From Chitinophaga sp. SYP-B3965 (GTDB lineage Bacteria > Bacteroidota > Bacteroidia > Chitinophagales > Chitinophagaceae): a stretch of DNA of 64,000 nt. Position numbers and translations under genes: made by a program. This document shows positions 8,738 to 16,515 of this stretch, one piece after another. The notes under the pieces were generated by a model that was given only the letters and a program-made list of their open reading frames with translations, did no database searches and was not told the DNA's origin. The stretch covers positions 1,860,001-1,924,000 of the forward strand of contig NZ_WJFD01000001.1 of assembly GCF_009647655.1 (NCBI RefSeq), in the 5' to 3' direction. Positions within the stretch are counted from its first letter, which is position 1, and each line of letters opens with the position of its first letter.

Positions 8738-8827
8738 AGGCCGATAAAGGCTAATGCAAGGCTGATTCAAGGCTGATAAGAGGCTAGTACGAGGCCTCTA
8801 AAGGCCGTAACAAGGCTTACACGAGGC
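8738..8827. repeat. Helically phased array of nine AGGC motifs
   Basis: AGGC starts at 8738, 8748, 8759, 8770, 8781, 8792, 8802, 8813 and 8824, so the spacing is 10 or 11 bp throughout (mean 10.75, close to one DNA turn). Units have the form nnnAAGGCYRA and flanks vary. A 10-11 bp period cannot encode a repeated peptide. The array ends about 40 bp before the -7 box of the FUSC-family gene, a position suited to an activator, repressor or DNA-bending protein. Confidence 0.8.
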
Positions 8828-8865
8828 CGTGGATAACAAGCAAAAAATCTCTGGTTCATATATTG

Positions 8866-8873
8866 TAATTTTG
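8866..8873 (+). promoter_or_regulatory. Likely -7 promoter element of the FUSC-family gene
   Basis: TAATTTTG matches TAnnTTTG exactly and ends six bases before the ATG at 8880, so the transcript would begin at or next to the start codon. Confidence 0.5.
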
Positions 8874-8879
8874 CACACG

Positions 8880-11117
8880 ATGCAAGAACGTTGGCTCAAA
8901 GAAGCAAAAGCCTTTATTTTCAGTTACCATTTCAGCAACGGCCTTCGTACAACCTTGAGCGTTGTTGTCCCCTCTGTTATTTTTGCCGCCATAGGGCAGC
9001 TGAGCACCGGGATAGCGATATCGATGGGTGCCTTATGTACTGCCCTTGCGGATGTTCCCGGTACTATCATTCATAAACGGAATGGATTGATCATCAGCAC
9101 CGTGCTGATCTTCCTGATCGCTTTGGGAACGGGCATTCTGCTGCCTTACATGCCCCTGCTGACGATCCATGTAGCGTTTTGCAGTTTCTTTTGCTCTATG
9201 CTGCTGATCTATGGCAACCGGGGTGGGAATATAGGCATCGGGGGTTTGCTGGTGATGGTGAGTATCATGGCGGAACAGTACACTTCCTGGCAAATGGCGG
9301 TGCAAATTTCCCTGCTTACCCTCAGTGGCAGTATATGGTATGCCCTGCTTGCCCTATTATTCTGGCAGATCAGGCCGTATTTGACCGTACAGCAGACTTT
9401 AGGGGATTGCATTCAGCAAACAGCCAGTTACCTCCGCAAAAGGGCTAATTTCTACGAAACAGACCTCGATCTCACGGAAACCTATAAGGATGTATTTGCC
9501 CAGCAGGTGCTCGTGAATGAAAAACAGGAAGCGGTGCGGGAGCTGTTGCTTAAAATGCGTTCCGCTCAACAAGGCACTACCAGTATCAGCAAAAGCATGG
9601 TACTCATCTTCCTGGACCTGGTGGATATGTACGAACAGATCATGGCCTCCCAGATCGATTATACCTCCCTGCAAAAACGCTTTGCCGGCACTACGGTGAT
9701 CGCTCAACTGCACCATACCATCCTGCAATTCTCAGAAGAACTGGACAACATAGGCATCGCAGTATCAGCTGGTTTGCGCTCTATGCCTAAAGTGAATTTA
9801 AAACTGGAACTGGAGAAGGCGCGTAAGGAATTCAAGGCCTATCAGGCCAGCCTGCCCTCCCTGAAGGAACGGGCAGACCTCATCCCTTTTGAAAGCATCT
9901 TCGATAACCTGCAGCATATTACCCAGCGGATGTATAACATGCATCGCCTTACCCGGCTGGAAAGAGTGAAGGAGGCGAACTTCGATCATCAGCTGGAGCT
10001 TTCTAAATTCACTACGCGGCAATCATACGATATCACTACGTTCCGTAATAACCTTACTTTCAATTCCCATATCTTCCGGCATGCTGTTAGAACAGCGGCA
10101 GCCATGGTGGCGGGGTTGCTTTTGGGCCAGGCGCTTCAGCTCAGCAGGACTTACTGGATCCTGCTCACCATTATGGTGATCATGAAACCTGGGTTCAGTC
10201 TTACTAAAACGCGGAGTTTTCAGCGGATCATTGGTACTTTGATCGGGGCTTTCTTTGCGGCGGGTATCCTCTATCTCACGAAAGATGATACGGTTATCTT
10301 CTGCGTGATGCTGGTTTGTATCCTCGGTGCTTACAGCTTTCAGACCTACCATTACATCACCAGCGTGGTGTTCATGACACCCTTTATCATTTTCCTGCTG
10401 CATTTTCTGCATCCGGCGGATTTCGATAATCTGACGAACAGGGTGATTGATACGGTGATCGGTGGTACTATTGCTTTCGTGTTCAACTATGCCTTCTGGC
10501 CTAGCTGGGAGTACAAGTTCTTGCCGGAATATATGATCAAGGCTATTACTGCCAATAAACAGTACCTGCAGCAGGTGACCAATCTCTACACAGATAAACC
10601 CTTTAGTCTTGGGGCTTATAAACTGGCTCGCAAGGATGTACATGTAAACACAGCCAACCTTACTGCTGCTTTTCAGCGGATGCTATCGGAGCCGAAGAGC
10701 AAACAGAAACATGGTTCAGAGCTTTATCATTTCGTAGTACTAAGTCATTCATTATCATCGCATATTGCGCAATTATCTGCATATGCACTGCAACATCATC
10801 TGGAATATAAAAGGCCGGAATACAAGGATATTCTCCTCTTCCTTCTTACCATTATGGATCAGATAGAGCAGTATGTAGCCATAGGTGCTATTATGGCTGA
10901 CCCGGAAACGCCGGCTGCTTTTCAACGCCTGGAAGAGAGGCTGGAGCATCTGTTGGAGGTGAGGCAGCAGCAGATCAATGATGGGCAGGGGCATACAATT
11001 GAGAGAGAAGAGATGCTGGAGATCAAACATGTCAGGGATCAGTTTCAGGCGTTGTTTACTGTTTTGAAGGATATGAAGAAGGCGGCGGTGCATGGAGCGG
11101 AGATTGTGGAGGGGTGA
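8880..11117 (+). CDS. FUSC-family inner membrane protein
   Basis: 745 residues from the ATG at 8880. An in-frame GTG at 8829 would add 17 residues, but it lies upstream of the promoter box and abuts the AGGC array, so I prefer the ATG. The protein has two blocks of membrane helices (about residues 25-160 and 400-540) separated by a soluble helical region, and a soluble helical C-terminus. This is the YccS/YhfK layout of the fusaric-acid-resistance-like superfamily, with the second block carrying ILLTIMVIMKPGFSLTKTRSFQRIIGTLIGA. Members are thought to be efflux or envelope transport proteins; the substrate is unknown here. It is monocistronic, with terminator-like repeats downstream. Confidence 0.9.
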   Translation: MQERWLKEAKAFIFSYHFSNGLRTTLSVVVPSVIFAAIGQLSTGIAISMGALCTALADVPGTIIHKRNGLIISTVLIFLIALGTGILLPYMPLLTIHVAFCSFFCSMLLIYGNRGGNIGIGGLLVMVSIMAEQYTSWQMAVQISLLTLSGSIWYALLALLFWQIRPYLTVQQTLGDCIQQTASYLRKRANFYETDLDLTETYKDVFAQQVLVNEKQEAVRELLLKMRSAQQGTTSISKSMVLIFLDLVDMYEQIMASQIDYTSLQKRFAGTTVIAQLHHTILQFSEELDNIGIAVSAGLRSMPKVNLKLELEKARKEFKAYQASLPSLKERADLIPFESIFDNLQHITQRMYNMHRLTRLERVKEANFDHQLELSKFTTRQSYDITTFRNNLTFNSHIFRHAVRTAAAMVAGLLLGQALQLSRTYWILLTIMVIMKPGFSLTKTRSFQRIIGTLIGAFFAAGILYLTKDDTVIFCVMLVCILGAYSFQTYHYITSVVFMTPFIIFLLHFLHPADFDNLTNRVIDTVIGGTIAFVFNYAFWPSWEYKFLPEYMIKAITANKQYLQQVTNLYTDKPFSLGAYKLARKDVHVNTANLTAAFQRMLSEPKSKQKHGSELYHFVVLSHSLSSHIAQLSAYALQHHLEYKRPEYKDILLFLLTIMDQIEQYVAIGAIMADPETPAAFQRLEERLEHLLEVRQQQINDGQGHTIEREEMLEIKHVRDQFQALFTVLKDMKKAAVHGAEIVEG

Positions 11118-11128
11118 TTTTTTGCAGG

Positions 11129-11398
11129 GCGTTTGCCGCGCAGCAAAGGGCGGTTGTTTTTTGTTTTAGAGGAGTTTCCTTTATTTAGAAAGCACCTTTT
11201 TTGAAGATGTGAATTGGTATTTTTTTCTATAGAGAAAAACAACGGCCTTTGCTATTCAGCAAAGGCCGTTGTTTTTTATTTTAGGGGTGTCCCCTTTATA
11301 GGAAGCACCTTTTTTGAAGATGGTGAATTGAATCCTTATATAAAAGGCACTAAATGAAATAAGAAAAAGAACTCCGCCCTTTGTTGCGCGGCAAAAGC
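11129..11398. repeat. Cluster of duplicated and inverted terminator elements between convergent genes
   Basis: The gap holds a 75-bp imperfect direct repeat (11141-11216 and 11257-11330), each copy starting CAGCAAAGG, passing a T-run and ending GAAGATG(G)TGAATTG. The outer edges form a 25-bp inverted repeat with 23 matches (11129-11153 against 11374-11398). All parts share a GCAAAGGnCG core and look like copies of one terminator that spread locally. Confidence 0.8.
11238..11279 (+). terminator. Bidirectional intrinsic terminator
   Basis: A perfect 16-bp stem (11238-11253 with 11258-11273) has an ATTC loop, is preceded by an A-run and followed by a T-run. It can stop both the FUSC-family transcript (plus strand) and the bshC transcript (minus strand). 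Confidence 0.9.
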
Positions 11399-11399
11399 T

Positions 11400-13013
11400 T
11401 TACTCCTCCGAAATCACCCCAAACTGATCCGTTACCGGCTTCAGGGCTTTTAGTACCATATCAAACCATCCGGGGCCGTATTGGGCGTAGTAGGGCATAA
11501 AGTTCTCTTTACGCTCCTGGAGGGAATTGCCAGGGAACAACCGCTCCTTTAACTGGCGGATCTGCTCTGTCTGCCAGGCAAACTTCTTCTTCTCGGCCCG
11601 CAGGAATTTATGCTCTAGTTTGCCAATGGATTTTAGGGCGCGGGTGCGCTCTCCGTTTACGGTGGCTATTAAAGTAACATCTATGGTCTTTGCTTTTTCT
11701 TCGAGTTCATTGAACAGCTTTTCTACTGCTGCATATTCTTCCCGAAGTACTAAGGCTGCGTTGGTGTGTTCGTGCACGAACTTGTTCACCAGCAGCTCTG
11801 TATCCTCAAACAGGCCTTCTGTGCTGATGCCCAGCTTCCGCTGACGGTCATGCAGGTCCTTTTTGATCCAGAGGAAAGAGTTGCGTAACAGGATTACGGG
11901 GTATGGTACTTTATGGTGCTGGAAGAGCGCTTTTAGCTCTAACCAGTAGGCTACCTCTCCGCCACCGCCAATGAAGGCAATATTCGGTAAAATGGTTTCC
12001 TGTAATATGCCACGAAGGATCACATTTGGGCTGAAACGCTCCGGATGTGTATACAATTCCTGCTTTAATTCTTCCCCGGTAAACGACAACGATGTGTGTA
12101 GTATCTTCCACACTTCCCCATCTTTAACAATCCTTTCACGCTTATCCTCAATGAGATAAAAAAGATTTATTTCCCTCGGGGTCGCCTGAACTTTATAATG
12201 TTCTGCTAATTTTTCGATGGTTTTGCCTACGATCGAAGCAGAACTTTGCTCCCATAGCTCCTGCTCCATCACCGGAATCAGCTGTTGCTTAAATGCCGGA
12301 TTGTCAGGTATCAGCACTACCAGCCCGTAACAGCCGAAAAGGTCATTTACCAGGCTGAGGGTAGCTTCCTGGATGGTTTTATGACCCAGATAGGCCTTTT
12401 CCAGCATAGCCACCAGATTAGGGCCATGGGGCTCAAATCCTATGGAATCTGCTATTTGTTTGATCATTTCGGCCAGTCCGGTTGTGTTCATCCTGCCTAC
12501 GGCGCCTTTCTGATCCGTATCCCAGGTAAGGGTTTTACCCCCCAGCTGGATGGATCCCAGTTCGTCCAGATCCGCATCTTCACTGCCCATATAATAGACC
12601 GGAACGAAGTGGTTCTTAGGGTACTTTATGGCCAGGTCCCGGGAAAGCTTGATAGTTTGTAGTATCTTGTAGACGAAATAGAGATACCCTGTAAAGATAT
12701 TAGGCTGATGAGCCGTACAGATCGTAAAAGTATTGGTGGCCTGTAGCAGGCCTATATTCGCCCTTACTTCCTCCCGAATTTCTACCCCTTGGTACTGTTT
12801 ATATAAGGCTTCGGCCAATATATCCCTGCGCAATGGCTGCATGGATTTCGCATGCATGGCTTTATCGAAATCAGGATTCACCTGTATATACTCGTAAAAA
12901 GAGCGCAGTGGTGCGCGGCCTGTCAAAAAATCCGCAATGATCGGACTGCAGAACCCCGTTTCCGTAAATGGCAGGTAATGATGACATATTACCGGTTGTA
13001 TATGATTGATCAA
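11400..13013 (-). CDS. bshC: Bacillithiol biosynthesis cysteine-adding enzyme BshC
   Basis: BshC joins cysteine to GlcN-malate in the last step of bacillithiol synthesis, a cytoplasmic thiol cofactor. The protein shows the family motif AHQPNIFTG (residues 101-109 in the numbering used here), a Rossmann-like core and a C-terminal coiled coil (LVNKFVHEHTNAALVLREEYAAVEKLFNELEEKAK). The homologous part begins near CHHYLPFTETGF, but no ATG lies in frame before it. I propose TTG at 13013, giving 537 residues, close to the usual ~530. A GTG at 13148 would add 45 residues that do not look conserved. bshA and bshB are not in the window. Confidence 0.93.
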   Translation of the reverse strand: MINHIQPVICHHYLPFTETGFCSPIIADFLTGRAPLRSFYEYIQVNPDFDKAMHAKSMQPLRRDILAEALYKQYQGVEIREEVRANIGLLQATNTFTICTAHQPNIFTGYLYFVYKILQTIKLSRDLAIKYPKNHFVPVYYMGSEDADLDELGSIQLGGKTLTWDTDQKGAVGRMNTTGLAEMIKQIADSIGFEPHGPNLVAMLEKAYLGHKTIQEATLSLVNDLFGCYGLVVLIPDNPAFKQQLIPVMEQELWEQSSASIVGKTIEKLAEHYKVQATPREINLFYLIEDKRERIVKDGEVWKILHTSLSFTGEELKQELYTHPERFSPNVILRGILQETILPNIAFIGGGGEVAYWLELKALFQHHKVPYPVILLRNSFLWIKKDLHDRQRKLGISTEGLFEDTELLVNKFVHEHTNAALVLREEYAAVEKLFNELEEKAKTIDVTLIATVNGERTRALKSIGKLEHKFLRAEKKKFAWQTEQIRQLKERLFPGNSLQERKENFMPYYAQYGPGWFDMVLKALKPVTDQFGVISEE

Positions 13014-13212
13014 CTCTTCGAAATTTGGATGCACGAATTTAGGGAATTTGATGCACCCGCTTTTAGAAACTTGTTGACGAGGTTCTACAACGGATGGCTG
13101 GTAAATCTGGCAGCGAATTTGTAAAATGATATATGTCCTTGAAAGCACATAACTGCTCTTCCTCCCCTATATCTCTTTTTTGTTTAGCGTTTGTAAATAA
13201 TATTATCTCATT

Positions 13213-15495
13213 ATGAAGATAGCCTATATAGCCTCGTATTTTCCGCGGGAATGCGGAATAGCAACGTTCACTGAGCATCTCATTCGTGCGATCTCTAATG
13301 AACAGGACTCAACAGCACCGGAAGTATCTGTAATCGCGATGAACGATGAGGGGCAAACGTATGATTATCCTCCGGAAGTTACGTTCACCATCCGCCAGCA
13401 ACACATGCAGGATTACCTGGATGCAGCGGATCATGTGAATGAAAGCGGAGTGGATTTCGTGATGGTACAACATGAGTTTGGTATTTTCGGTGGCGAAAGC
13501 GGCGTGTATCTGCTCCCGTTCCTTCACCGTTTAAAGGTTCCTTACCTCGTTACTTTCCATACTGTACTGAAAGAATCTTCTTTCATGCAAAGGATGGTGG
13601 TGAAAGAAATTGCACAACATGCCACGAAAGTGATAGTGATGAGTAACCTCGCCATTAATTTCCTGGTGAACCTTTACGATATAGAAGAAGACAAGGTGCT
13701 GATGATCCCGCATGGCGTACCTGATTTTGAAAAGTTAACGATCGATGCTGCCATTCTTCCGAAGGTGTTACGTGAACGCAAAGTACTCTTCACCTTCGGT
13801 CTGCTGAGCAGGAATAAAGGAATAGAGACGGTGATACAGGCGCTCCCCGCTGTGATCAGCAAACATCCTGATGTATTATATGTAGTGGCAGGTAAAACCC
13901 ATCCCGGCGTGTTGCGCCATGCCGGTGAAGAATACCGGGATTATTTAAAAAGCCTTATTACAGAACTTGGTCTTGAAGATCATGTGATGTTCATTGATAA
14001 GTTCCTAACGGAAGATGACCTGTTTGCTTACCTGGTGCACAGTGATATTTATATCACACCGTACCTGACCGAAGCGCAGATCACCAGTGGTACGCTCACT
14101 TATGCGATGGGTGCAGGCGCCGCTGTATTATCTACTCCTTACTGGTATGCAAAAGAATTACTGGCAGAAGGCCGTGGCCGTCTCTTCGGTTTTTCCCAGC
14201 ATATAGAACTGGGCAATATCATTACAGAGTTACTGGATAACAGAGAGCTGCTGGAAGGTCTGCGTGAACGTTCATTGAATTTTGGAAAGGGATTGCAATG
14301 GAGCAGAATGGGTGCCCGTTACCGCCAGGTAGCACGCAGAAGACTGAGCAATCCGCCACCAACGGTGATGACCACACGTAATCTGCCGGATCCATCTATG
14401 TTGCAGCATTTAAATCTCACCCATATCCGCCGTTTAACGGATGATACGGGGATCATACAACACGCCAAGTTCGGCATCCCCAATCTGAAAGAAGGTTATT
14501 GCCTGGATGATAATGCCCGCGCGCTGATGATGACCCTTATGGCTCACCCGCACCGCCCGAGCAAAGAGATCCTGGACCTCTTGCCTATCTATCTCAGCTT
14601 CATCCATTATATGCAATTGCCGGATGGCAACTTCCGGAACTTCCTCAGCTTCAGCCGCCAATACCTGGATGAAGTAGGGTCTGAAGATTCCTTTGGCCGT
14701 ACCATCTGGGCACTGGGATACCTGATCCGCTTTGCGCCTAATAATTCCTACCGGGAATTTGCGCAGGAGATGTTCCATTCCGCTACACGGCATTTTAAAG
14801 ACCTGGAACATTTCCGCGGCCGCGCCAATGCGATCATCGGTGTTTGCCATTACCTGCATTATCATCCTTCAGACGAAAGACTGTTTGTGGCATTGCAAAC
14901 CCTCATCCAGCCTTTGATGGATGGCTGGGCAAAGAATAGCAATGACCAATGGCAGTGGTTTGAAAAAGATATGACCTACGATAACGGGATCCTGCCGCTG
15001 GCATTACTGCAGGCAGCAGAGATCACAGGTAATGAAACCTGGAAAGAGGTTGGTTTGCAAAGTCTCACCTTCCTGGAAAATCTCACTATGAGCCACGGTT
15101 ACTTTACACCTGTGGGTAATGAAGGCTGGCATTGCGAAGGCGGGGACTGCCCTTTGTTTGATCAGCAGGCAATTGAAACAATGGCCATGGTGCTTTTGTA
15201 TCAGCAGGCCCATGCTGTAACCGGCAACAGAACATACCTGCAAAGGATGTACACCTGTTACAAATGGTTCCTGGGAGACAATGCACTACGCCTCTCTTTA
15301 TATGATACGGAAACACATGGTTGCTGCGACGGGCTGGAAGCAAGAGGTCTCAACCGCAACCAGGGTGCAGAAAGCACATTAGCTTATTTCATTTCACACC
15401 TCAGTGTACTGAAGAGCTGTGAAGCCATACCCAAACCAGAGAAGATCATCAAAACGGCTGTTATTTCAGCAGGAATGGTAAGTAAGATCATTTAG
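13213..15495 (+). CDS. GT4 glycosyltransferase fused to an alpha/alpha-toroid-like domain
   Basis: 760 residues, about twice a normal GT4. Residues 1-380 are a GT-B fold family 4 transferase: the N-terminal motif YIASYFPRECGIATFTEHL, the donor-side motif TFGLLSRNKGIETVIQAL and the acceptor/donor segment YITPYLTEAQITSGTLTYAMGAGAAVLSTPYWYA. After a proline-rich linker (NPPPTVMTT) residues 400-740 form a helix-rich domain with GYCLDDNARALMM, DSFGRTIWALGYL and WHCEGGDCPLFDQQAIETMAM, resembling the (alpha/alpha)6 toroids of glycoside hydrolases. It is followed after 9 bp by a second GT4 and faces GH130, glgC and glgA. I infer a cytoplasmic enzyme making or trimming a mannose- or glucose-containing oligosaccharide; the activity of the second domain is unknown. 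Confidence 0.88.
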   Translation: MKIAYIASYFPRECGIATFTEHLIRAISNEQDSTAPEVSVIAMNDEGQTYDYPPEVTFTIRQQHMQDYLDAADHVNESGVDFVMVQHEFGIFGGESGVYLLPFLHRLKVPYLVTFHTVLKESSFMQRMVVKEIAQHATKVIVMSNLAINFLVNLYDIEEDKVLMIPHGVPDFEKLTIDAAILPKVLRERKVLFTFGLLSRNKGIETVIQALPAVISKHPDVLYVVAGKTHPGVLRHAGEEYRDYLKSLITELGLEDHVMFIDKFLTEDDLFAYLVHSDIYITPYLTEAQITSGTLTYAMGAGAAVLSTPYWYAKELLAEGRGRLFGFSQHIELGNIITELLDNRELLEGLRERSLNFGKGLQWSRMGARYRQVARRRLSNPPPTVMTTRNLPDPSMLQHLNLTHIRRLTDDTGIIQHAKFGIPNLKEGYCLDDNARALMMTLMAHPHRPSKEILDLLPIYLSFIHYMQLPDGNFRNFLSFSRQYLDEVGSEDSFGRTIWALGYLIRFAPNNSYREFAQEMFHSATRHFKDLEHFRGRANAIIGVCHYLHYHPSDERLFVALQTLIQPLMDGWAKNSNDQWQWFEKDMTYDNGILPLALLQAAEITGNETWKEVGLQSLTFLENLTMSHGYFTPVGNEGWHCEGGDCPLFDQQAIETMAMVLLYQQAHAVTGNRTYLQRMYTCYKWFLGDNALRLSLYDTETHGCCDGLEARGLNRNQGAESTLAYFISHLSVLKSCEAIPKPEKIIKTAVISAGMVSKII

Positions 15496-15504
15496 ACAGT
15501 AGAT

Positions 15505-16515
15505 ATGAAGATTGCAATACTCTCCCCCGTAGCCTGGCGTACTCCGCCGGAGCACTACGGTCCCTGGGAGCAAATGGCCTCTAACGTAGCGGAAGGGCTG
15601 GTAGACCATGGTTGGGACGTAACACTCTTTGCCACGGGCAACTCGCAGACCAAAGGTACGTTGAAGGCCATTTGTGCTACAGGATATGAAGAAGACAAAA
15701 CACAGGACGCCAAAGTAATGGAGTGTATGCATATCAGTTACCTGATGGAACAGGCGGCTGATTACGACATCATTCACAATCATTTTGATTTTCTGCCCCT
15801 CACCTATTCCCGGCTGATCAAAACGCCCATGGTCACCACCATTCACGGCTTTTCTTCTGAGCAGATCATCCCGGTGTACAAGCGGTATAACGACATCAAT
15901 CATTATGTATCCATCAGCAATTCAGACCGCCATGCGGAACTGAATTATGCAGGTACGGTATACAATGGCATCAACCCGGCGGGTTTTGATTATAACGAAA
16001 CACCGGATGATTACCTCCTGTTCTTCGGCCGCATCCATCCGCATAAGGGTGCGCATGATGCTATCACGCTAGCAAAGAAAACAGGTCATCGTTTAGTCAT
16101 TGCCGGTATAGTACAGGACGAAGGATACTTTAAAGAGAAAATAGCGCCGCATTTAGATGGCGAGCAGATAAAGTACATTGGCCCCGCAGGCCCGGCAGAG
16201 CGTAATGCTTTATTGGGAAAAGCGAAAGCATTGTTGCATCCTATCTATTTTGAGGAGCCGTTTGGTTTAAGTGTGGCAGAGGCCATGATGTGCGGCACAC
16301 CCGTGATCGCTTACCGCAGGGGTTCTATGCCGGAACTGATCATCAACGGAGAAACCGGTTACCTGGTGAATGACCTGAATGAGGCAGCGGAGAAAATAAA
16401 AACGCTGCCCGAAATAAGCCGGGCAGCGTGTAGAAAATGGTCTATGGAACAATTCAGTATGCAAAAGATGGTGAAGGATTATGTGCGGATCTATGAATCG
16501 CTTAACCTTCTTTGA
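15505..16515 (+). CDS. GT4 family glycosyltransferase
   Basis: 336 residues with the GT4 hallmarks: the glycine-poor N-terminal Rossmann start MKIAILSPVAWRTPPEHYGPWEQ, FFGRIHPHKGAHDAI in the linker, and the donor-binding E-x7-E motif in PIYFEEPFGLSVAEAMMCGTPV (about residues 246-267). It transfers a sugar from a nucleotide donor with retention. It lies 9 bp after the fused GT4 and is surely co-transcribed. Its 3' end overlaps the convergent GH130 gene by 14 bp, and its coding sequence contains the terminator of that opposing operon. The acceptor is unknown; the GH130 partner points to mannoside chemistry, which is inference. Confidence 0.92.
   Translation: MKIAILSPVAWRTPPEHYGPWEQMASNVAEGLVDHGWDVTLFATGNSQTKGTLKAICATGYEEDKTQDAKVMECMHISYLMEQAADYDIIHNHFDFLPLTYSRLIKTPMVTTIHGFSSEQIIPVYKRYNDINHYVSISNSDRHAELNYAGTVYNGINPAGFDYNETPDDYLLFFGRIHPHKGAHDAITLAKKTGHRLVIAGIVQDEGYFKEKIAPHLDGEQIKYIGPAGPAERNALLGKAKALLHPIYFEEPFGLSVAEAMMCGTPVIAYRRGSMPELIINGETGYLVNDLNEAAEKIKTLPEISRAACRKWSMEQFSMQKMVKDYVRIYESLNLL
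16392..16429 (-). terminator. Terminator of the glgA-glgC-GH130 operon, embedded in the opposing GT4 gene
   Basis: A perfect 10-bp stem (16402-16411 with 16420-16429, loop of eight) is followed on the minus strand by TTTTATTTT. It lies 73 bp past the GH130 stop, wholly inside the C-terminal coding region of the plus-strand GT4. Confidence 0.85.

Noticed and set aside
10023..10643. A 206-codon frame antisense to the FUSC-family gene
   Set aside because: It is a shadow of the well-supported plus-strand gene, with no family features.
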